From Streptomyces sp. B1I3 (lineage in GTDB: Bacteria > Actinomycetota > Actinomycetes > Streptomycetales > Streptomycetaceae): a DNA stretch of 64,000 nucleotides. Every line of letters begins with the position of its first letter. Positions within the stretch are counted from its first letter, which is position 1. Made by a program: the position numbers and the translations under genes. The DNA is taken from NCBI RefSeq assembly GCF_030816615.1, contig NZ_JAUSYD010000001.1:4982501-5046500 (forward strand). Reading direction: 5' to 3'. Below the pieces are notes generated by a model that worked only from the letters and a program-made list of their open reading frames with translations, did no database searches and was not told the DNA's origin. Positions 58,582-64,000 of this stretch are shown here, piece after piece.

Positions 58582-60911
58582 CCAGCGACGCAGCCACCGC
58601 GACCAGCACCACCCGTACGTCACCGCAGCCCGAGGGCACGGGCCCGGACCCCGAGCTGCCCACGCACGGCCTGGGAGCCTCCCTCCCGCCGACCGACGCC
58701 CGCGCCAAGACCGAGGGCACGTTCCCGTACGCGGCCGACCTCTGGGCCGAGGGGCTGCTGTGGGCCGCGGTGCTCCGTTCCCCGCACGCGCATGCCCGCA
58801 TCCTGTCGATCGACCCGTCGGCCGCCGCGGCGATGCCCGGCGTCCGGGCGGTCGTCACCCACCAGGACATCCCCGGCGACAGCATGTACGGCAGGAGTGT
58901 CGTCGACCGCCCGGTCTTCGCCTCCGACCTCGTCCGCCACCACGGCGAGGCGATTGCCGCCGTCGCCGCCGACCACCCCGACACCGCCCGGCTGGCCGCC
59001 GCGGCGATCGCGGTGGAGTACGAGGTGCTCGAACCGGTCACCGACCCGGAGAAGGCCTTCGCCGCCGAACCGCTGCACCCCGACGGCAACCTCGTCCGCC
59101 ACATCCCGCTGCGCTACGGCGACCCGGAGACCGTGGGCGAGGTCATCGTCGAGGGCCTGTACCGCATCGGCCGCCAGGACCCCGCCCCGATCGGCGCCGA
59201 GGCCGGCCTCGCCGTGCCCCGCCCCGACGGCGGCGTCGAGCTGTACACGGCCTCCACCGACCCGCACACCGACCGGAACCTCGCCGCCGCCTGCTTCGGC
59301 CTGGACGCCGACCGCGTCAAGGTCGTCGTGACGGGCGTTCCCGGAGCCACCGGCGACCGGGAGGACCCGGGCTTCCAGATCCCGCTCGGCCTGCTCGCCC
59401 TGCGCACCGGCTGCCCGGTCAAGCTGGCCGCCACGCGCGAGGAGTCCTTCCTCGGCCACGCACACCGCCACCCGACCCTGCTGCGCTACCGTCACCACGC
59501 GGACAGCGAGGGCAGGCTGGTCAAGGTCGAGGCCCAGATCCTCCTCGACGCGGGCGCGTACGCCGACTCCTCGTCCGAATCCCTCGCCGCCGCGGTGGCC
59601 TTCGCCTGCGGGCCCTACGTGGTCCCGCACGCCTTCATCGAGGGCTGGGCGGTCCGCACGAACAACCCGCCCTCCGGCCACGTGCGCGGAGAGGGCGCGA
59701 TGCAGGTCTGCGCGGCCTACGAGGGCCAGATGGACAAGCTGGCGGCGAAACTCGGCATCGACCCGGCCGAGCTCCGCCTCCGTAACGCCCTGTCCACGGG
59801 TGACATCCTTCCCACCAGTCAGACGGTGACCTGTCCCGCTCCGGTGGCGGAACTCCTGCAGGAGGTACGCGACTTCCCGCTTCCCGCGCTCCCGAAGGAC
59901 GCCCCGGAGGACGACTGGCTGCTCCCGGGCGGCCCGGAGGGCGCCGGCGAGCCCGGGGCAGTACGCCGGGGCGTCGGCTACGCGCTCGGTATGGTCCACA
60001 TGCTCGGCGCCGAGGGCACGGACGAGGTCTCCACGGCCACGGTGCGGGTCCACGACGGCGTCGCCACGGTCATCTGCGCGGCCGTCGAAACCGGCCAGGG
60101 CTTCACCACGCTCGCCCGCCAGATCGTCCAGGAGACCCTGGGCATCGAAGAGGTCCACGTGGCAGCGGTGGACACCGACCAGCCCCCCGCGGGTCCCGCG
60201 ACGCACGGTCGCCACACCTGGGTCTCGGGCGGTGCGGTCGAGCGCGCAGCCAAGATGGTCCGCACCCAGCTCCTCCAGCCCCTGGCCCACAAGTTCGGCA
60301 TGTCCACGGAGCTCCTCCAGATCGCCGACGGCAAGATCACGTCGTACGACGGCGTACTGTCCACGACGGTCATGGAGGCCATGGACGGCAAGGAACTCTG
60401 GGCCACCGCCCAGTGCCGCCCGCACCCGACCGAACCGCTGGACGAGTCCGGCCAGGGAGACGCCTTCGTCGGCCTGGCCTTCTGCGCGGTCCGCGCGGTG
60501 GTGGACGTGGACATCGAACTCGGCTCGATCCGGGTGGTCGAGATGGCGGTCGCCCAGGACGTCGGCCGGGTCCTCAACCCTTCCCAGCTGGCGACCCGTA
60601 TCGAAGCGGGCATCACCCAGGGCATCGGAGCGGCCCTCACGGAGAACCTCCGCACGGCCCGCGGCCTGATCCGCCACCCCGACCTCACGGGATACGCACT
60701 TCCGACGTCCCTGGACACCCCGGACATCCGCATCGTCAAACTGGTCGAGGAACGCGACGTGGTGGCCCCCTTCGGCGCCAAGGCCGCCTCGGCGGTACCG
60801 GTGGTGACCGCCCCCGCGGCGGTGGCGTCAGCGGTCCGCGCGGCCACGGGCCGCCCGGTCAACCGCCTCCCGATCCGGCCGCAGGCGGCGGTGGCAACAC
60901 CCAGGCCCTGA
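58578..60911 (+). CDS. Molybdenum hydroxylase molybdopterin-binding large subunit
   Basis: The 777-residue protein is the large catalytic subunit of a xanthine dehydrogenase-type hydroxylase. Regions GTFPYAADL, HVRGEGAMQV (the cofactor RGxGxxQ segment), ETGQGFTTLARQIV and the late QDVGRVLNP segment are conserved. The catalytic Glu that normally follows GxKG(V)GE near the C terminus is not seen: the equivalent stretch reads GAKAASAVPVV. The enzyme may use another base, or bind rather than hydroxylate. The GTG at 58578 follows AAGGAGG. Substrate unknown; no cofactor sulfurase gene is nearby. Confidence 0.88.
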   Translation: MTSDAATATSTTRTSPQPEGTGPDPELPTHGLGASLPPTDARAKTEGTFPYAADLWAEGLLWAAVLRSPHAHARILSIDPSAAAAMPGVRAVVTHQDIPGDSMYGRSVVDRPVFASDLVRHHGEAIAAVAADHPDTARLAAAAIAVEYEVLEPVTDPEKAFAAEPLHPDGNLVRHIPLRYGDPETVGEVIVEGLYRIGRQDPAPIGAEAGLAVPRPDGGVELYTASTDPHTDRNLAAACFGLDADRVKVVVTGVPGATGDREDPGFQIPLGLLALRTGCPVKLAATREESFLGHAHRHPTLLRYRHHADSEGRLVKVEAQILLDAGAYADSSSESLAAAVAFACGPYVVPHAFIEGWAVRTNNPPSGHVRGEGAMQVCAAYEGQMDKLAAKLGIDPAELRLRNALSTGDILPTSQTVTCPAPVAELLQEVRDFPLPALPKDAPEDDWLLPGGPEGAGEPGAVRRGVGYALGMVHMLGAEGTDEVSTATVRVHDGVATVICAAVETGQGFTTLARQIVQETLGIEEVHVAAVDTDQPPAGPATHGRHTWVSGGAVERAAKMVRTQLLQPLAHKFGMSTELLQIADGKITSYDGVLSTTVMEAMDGKELWATAQCRPHPTEPLDESGQGDAFVGLAFCAVRAVVDVDIELGSIRVVEMAVAQDVGRVLNPSQLATRIEAGITQGIGAALTENLRTARGLIRHPDLTGYALPTSLDTPDIRIVKLVEERDVVAPFGAKAASAVPVVTAPAAVASAVRAATGRPVNRLPIRPQAAVATPRP

Positions 60912-61014
60912 CGTGTGATTCGCGTTGCACGTGCAACCCGGGGATGCGGTGTGTCACCGGTGCTGACTACAGTGATCCCAGATGTTGTAGCCAGCCGGAT
61001 ACGGGGAGGGTGCT

Positions 61015-61539
61015 GTGCTGCCGAGTGAGGTCGGAGCGAGTATGGCGGCGGTGCCGTTCGTGGGGCTCGCCGCGTCGGCTGCGGGAGCCGCCGATCTGGC
61101 CACGGAGTTGACGTCGTTCACCAAGTTCCGCGATCGCATCGACGAGATCCTCCGGGACCTCAAGGCGTCGCCGGCGGGGCCGCAGAAGGTCGGTGAAGAC
61201 CCGCTGTCCCGCCCGCAGTTCGGCGGCGGCGACATGCAGTGGGCGGAAGCGGCCAATCTCTTCGTTTCGTACCAGAAGGTGGTCACCGAGCTGGAGACGC
61301 TCTCCAAGCTTCTGTCGGAATCCATAGAGGGTATGAGCATCGCGGTGCTCGCCTCCCACAAGGGATACGAGAACCTGGACGTCGATATCCGGCGTCGTAT
61401 GCTCGCCATCACGGACAACGCGGAGAATCACTACGGCGGTGAGTACGACCCGTCGCAGGAGTCGAAGCAGAATACGGACGCGCCGGGGACGGAGAAGTCG
61501 GCGAAGCCGACGCCCGGGGCGAGCACCGGATCGGCCTGA
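61015..61539 (+). CDS. Helical protein upstream of a WXG/mycosin cluster
   Basis: The 174-residue protein begins MLPSEVGASMAAVPFVGLAAS and has long amphipathic helices up to about residue 140, then a disordered tail (SAKPTPGAST). No signal peptide or catalytic motif is seen. The GTG at 61015 follows GGGGAGGG. It stands first in a row of genes with type VII secretion character and may be an ESX-associated chaperone or partner; this rests on context only. Codon use is less GC-rich than in the genes to the left. Confidence 0.5.
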   Translation: MLPSEVGASMAAVPFVGLAASAAGAADLATELTSFTKFRDRIDEILRDLKASPAGPQKVGEDPLSRPQFGGGDMQWAEAANLFVSYQKVVTELETLSKLLSESIEGMSIAVLASHKGYENLDVDIRRRMLAITDNAENHYGGEYDPSQESKQNTDAPGTEKSAKPTPGASTGSA

Positions 61540-61587
61540 TTGCGACGATGATCACTGGCACGACACGGGGATAGACGGGGGCAGGGG

Positions 61588-63051
61588 ATGGACGCCAGGG
61601 AAGCCGGGCAAGGTACACCGTTCGACAGCATGAGTCACGAGACCATGCTGGCTTGGCTGGACAAGGCCAACAGTGGCGCGGTCAAGGGCGCGTCCGATCG
61701 TCTGTTGAGCGCTGCCACAGAGATCCGGAAGGTCGCTACGGAGCTCAAGGACCGCCCGCAGAGGGTCGAGTGGAAGGGCGAAGGGGCGAACGCCTTCCAC
61801 GCGTGGAGCGCAGACCTGGCCAACGCGACGCTTCGCCTGGGCGACTTCAGTTCGGGTGTGTCCGAGTGGCTGGCCGAGGCATCCAATGCGATCGCTACGG
61901 CTCAGGCCTCCATTCCCCGGACGCACGCTGGTGCCCAAGCGAATCTGGACGCGGCGCACGAGGCGAGGAACGACCCGGACGCGTCGGCGGTCGCAAGGAA
62001 GTCGGCGGAGACGCTGATCGCGACCCAGGAGGCCAATCGCCACGAGGCGGCGGCCCAGATGCGGAGGCTGGCTCAGACGTACGAGTTCTCCGCCAAGAAG
62101 ATGGACGACCTGGAGCGGCCGGTGTTCCCACCGCCACCGGGGGCGATCGTGCCGGACCGGAAAGATCCCGAGCTGAACTCGAGCACCGGCCGTGACTTCG
62201 GATCGGCAGCGTCGACCGGGGGGACTGCTGGTTACGCTTCGACGCAGGCTACCGGCGGCGTAGCAGCTCCGACCGAGAGTGTCGCGACCACGTCAGTTGC
62301 GCACGCAGTGTCGGCTCCGGTTGGAGCCACTGTGCAGAGACCGGTCGACATGGAGATTGCGAGGGCTGGCACGCTCCCCGACACTCCGACCGTCACGCCG
62401 ACAGCCCAGCCCACTGTTCCTGGGGTCGGGAAGAGCGACGGTATGCCTACGGTTGCAGTTCCTGCGGCCGGGCAAGCACTCGTTCCGCCGTTCAAGTCGA
62501 ACGTGAACGGTGGCCGGCCGGTTGTCAGCGTTCGTCCACCGACACCTTCCACGGGTGGGCCGAACCTTGGGAACACTTTTGCCGGTCGCCCTCCCCGCGA
62601 CGGAGGAATCACCGGGGGGCGTCAGGTCGCGCAAACCACTGGCCGGCCGTCAGGTGGACTACCTCGTGGCAACGCAATCGGCGAAGGGGCTCACGCCGGC
62701 CGTGCACCGATGACGCACGGCCCCGGCACAAGTGGGCCGGCGGGGCAGAGTGGCGTTGTCGGTGGTCGTCGCTTGGCGGGGGAGACCGGCGGCATGGTCG
62801 GTGGCCGACCTGCGCCGCAGGGGCGAGCGCTTGGCCGTCCGTTCACTCCGGGCGGTACAGGTTTGGTCCGAGGTGGGCCGACAGCCGATGGTGCTCGTGG
62901 TACCGGCGTGGTGGGGCGCGGAGCAGGGGGCGCTCCTCAGCGGCCGGGAGAACCCCGACGTGAGAACGGTGAGCGTCCGGACTACTTGGTCGAGGACGAG
63001 GAGACCTGGCAGCAGGGCGGTAGGCGAGTCGTTCCGCCGGTCATCGACTGA
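61588..63051 (+). CDS. WXG-containing protein with Pro/Gly/Thr-rich tail
   Basis: The 487-residue protein has an N-terminal helical region of about 170 residues with a WxG motif at residues 62-64 (VEWKGEGANAF), the turn signature of WXG100/ESX substrates. A disordered tail rich in Pro, Thr, Gly and Val follows, ending around EDEETWQQGGRRVVPPVID. It looks like an ESX-secreted or secretion-associated protein. A weak purine-rich stretch precedes the ATG; an ATG at 61630 is an alternative. A mycosin gene follows by 27 bases. Assignment is by motif and context. Confidence 0.6.
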   Translation: MDAREAGQGTPFDSMSHETMLAWLDKANSGAVKGASDRLLSAATEIRKVATELKDRPQRVEWKGEGANAFHAWSADLANATLRLGDFSSGVSEWLAEASNAIATAQASIPRTHAGAQANLDAAHEARNDPDASAVARKSAETLIATQEANRHEAAAQMRRLAQTYEFSAKKMDDLERPVFPPPPGAIVPDRKDPELNSSTGRDFGSAASTGGTAGYASTQATGGVAAPTESVATTSVAHAVSAPVGATVQRPVDMEIARAGTLPDTPTVTPTAQPTVPGVGKSDGMPTVAVPAAGQALVPPFKSNVNGGRPVVSVRPPTPSTGGPNLGNTFAGRPPRDGGITGGRQVAQTTGRPSGGLPRGNAIGEGAHAGRAPMTHGPGTSGPAGQSGVVGGRRLAGETGGMVGGRPAPQGRALGRPFTPGGTGLVRGGPTADGARGTGVVGRGAGGAPQRPGEPRRENGERPDYLVEDEETWQQGGRRVVPPVID

Positions 63052-63078
63052 GCCATAGGTACAAAAAGGGAAGAGCGG

Positions 63079-64000
63079 ATGCGGACCAACAGCACCACGG
63101 GGGTTGCCCCTCGAACTTTTGCCCCCGTTGTGCTGGGGCTGATGCTTGCAGTTGGCACCTCGGTGCCTGCGCACGCAGACTCTGCCCGTTCCGAGCAGTG
63201 GCACCTCGACGTCATGAAGGCCGACGAGATGTGGCAGAGCAGCACTGGCAAGGGCGTCACTGTGGCAGTCATCGACACGGGCGTGGATACGTCGAACCCT
63301 GATTTGGCGGGCCGCATTCTTGAGGGCTTGGATCTGGAGACCAAGATGCCAGGCGACGAGCATGTGGACTACAAGGGCCACGGCACCGGCATGGCGGGGC
63401 TCATCTCTGGAACAGGGAGGGCCCTCGGCGGAAACGGAGCTTTCGGCTTGGCCCCCGGGGTCAAAATTCTGCCGATCCGTATGCCGAAGGCAGGCCAGGC
63501 TGCGAACCGGGCTGCAGGGGACGCACGGTTCAATGAAAGCCTCACGAAGGCAATTAAGTACGCCGTGGACCATGATGCGAAAGTCATCAACGTGTCCTTG
63601 GGGGTTTCGACCGGGTCGGACGAGTTGAGCGGTGCGGTCAAATACGCGCTGGACAAGGGCGCGCTCGTTTTTGCTGCTGTCGGTAACACCGGTGACGGAT
63701 CAAATGTGGTCGAGTACCCGGCAGGTACGCCAGGTGTAATCGGTGTAGGTGCTGTCGGTAGGGACCTTCAGAAGACGGAGGAGTCGCAGTACGGATCGCA
63801 AGTTGACATTTCGGCGCCAGGGGAGGAGATGATCCATGCCTGCGGTGGTGAAACCGGTTTCTGTGAGTCGCACGGGACCAGTGACGCCTCGGCCATTGCT
63901 TCCGCCTCTGCCGCCCTGATTTGGTCCAAGTACCCCGACTGGACCAACAACCAGGTTCTGCGTGTCATGCTCAACACGGCCGGAGGCCCGATCAATGGCG
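63079..64000 (+). CDS. Type VII secretion-associated subtilisin-like protease (mycosin), 3' part outside window
   Basis: The reading frame runs from ATG 63079 to the window end without a stop (307 complete codons). It has a signal peptide (VVLGLMLAVGTSVPAHA) and the S8 catalytic triad: Asp66 (AVIDTGVDT), His101 (KGHGTGMAGLI) and Ser268 (HGTSDASAIASA), with the oxyanion Asn in AAVGNTGD. Mycosins process or stabilise type VII secretion systems at the membrane and usually end in a transmembrane helix, which would be beyond the window. AGGGAAGAG precedes the start. Codon use is visibly less GC-biased (ATT, GTT, AAA, TTT, GTA occur often), which suggests a later arrival. Confidence 0.9.
   Translation, partial: MRTNSTTGVAPRTFAPVVLGLMLAVGTSVPAHADSARSEQWHLDVMKADEMWQSSTGKGVTVAVIDTGVDTSNPDLAGRILEGLDLETKMPGDEHVDYKGHGTGMAGLISGTGRALGGNGAFGLAPGVKILPIRMPKAGQAANRAAGDARFNESLTKAIKYAVDHDAKVINVSLGVSTGSDELSGAVKYALDKGALVFAAVGNTGDGSNVVEYPAGTPGVIGVGAVGRDLQKTEESQYGSQVDISAPGEEMIHACGGETGFCESHGTSDASAIASASAALIWSKYPDWTNNQVLRVMLNTAGGPING

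Overview
The window is high-GC actinobacterial DNA that reads as a Streptomyces chromosome core. The evidence is GTG and TTG starts, the pkaA/pkaB kinases, ftsEX, the smpB-ssrA pair, an LAETG sortase substrate, sigU/rsuA-like genes, the nitrate regulator nnaR, hup, murA and a DasR-type operator. From memory, the gene order follows the S. coelicolor SCO294x to SCO298x region. That synteny is recalled, not computed.

Layout. 0-11.2 kb: a cell-wall glycopolymer locus with two methyltransferases, three large proteins that fuse a GT2-like domain to a CDP-glycerol glycerophosphotransferase (TagF-like) domain, and a GT4 glycosyltransferase. 11.4-15.1 kb: a sugar ABC importer without an ATPase. 15.3-22.2 kb: a signalling block in which an FHA/FtsK-like protein is divergent from Ser/Thr kinases PkaA and PkaB. 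22.3-29.5 kb: housekeeping genes prfB, an LAETG surface protein, ftsE, ftsX, an S41 protease, smpB and tmRNA. 29.5-31.9 kb: an MFS exporter divergent from a LysR regulator. 32.0-36.4 kb: a mat-type extracellular polysaccharide operon (small membrane protein, deacetylase plus GT2 synthase, acyltransferase). 36.6-39.2 kb: a nitrate transporter and NnaR-like regulator with GlnR-like half sites. 39.3-44.9 kb: a GNAT acetyltransferase, a CGNR protein, an ECF sigma/anti-sigma pair and a HelD-like helicase. 45.0-50.6 kb: a structured RNA candidate, malic enzyme, HU, MurA, YqgE and a DUF3039 protein. 50.7-55.6 kb: a DasR-type operator, an aminosugar ABC importer and an intracellular GH20 hexosaminidase. 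55.9-60.9 kb: a three-subunit molybdenum hydroxylase with unusual features. 61.0-64.0 kb: genes of type VII secretion character (WXG-like protein, proline-rich WXG protein, mycosin), cut by the window end.

The most unusual structures are as follows. Three palindromic MITE-like elements each sit exactly at a stop codon (ftsE, smpB, malic enzyme); two of them differ at only two positions. A terminator-ended structured RNA lies upstream of the malic enzyme gene. A 28-codon ORF bridges two hydroxylase genes with 4-base overlaps at both ends. The hydroxylase large subunit lacks the usual catalytic glutamate, and its Fe-S subunit carries a long disordered extension. One TagF fusion has a GT2 domain without its acidic catalytic motifs. 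No CRISPR array, prophage or complete insertion sequence was seen.
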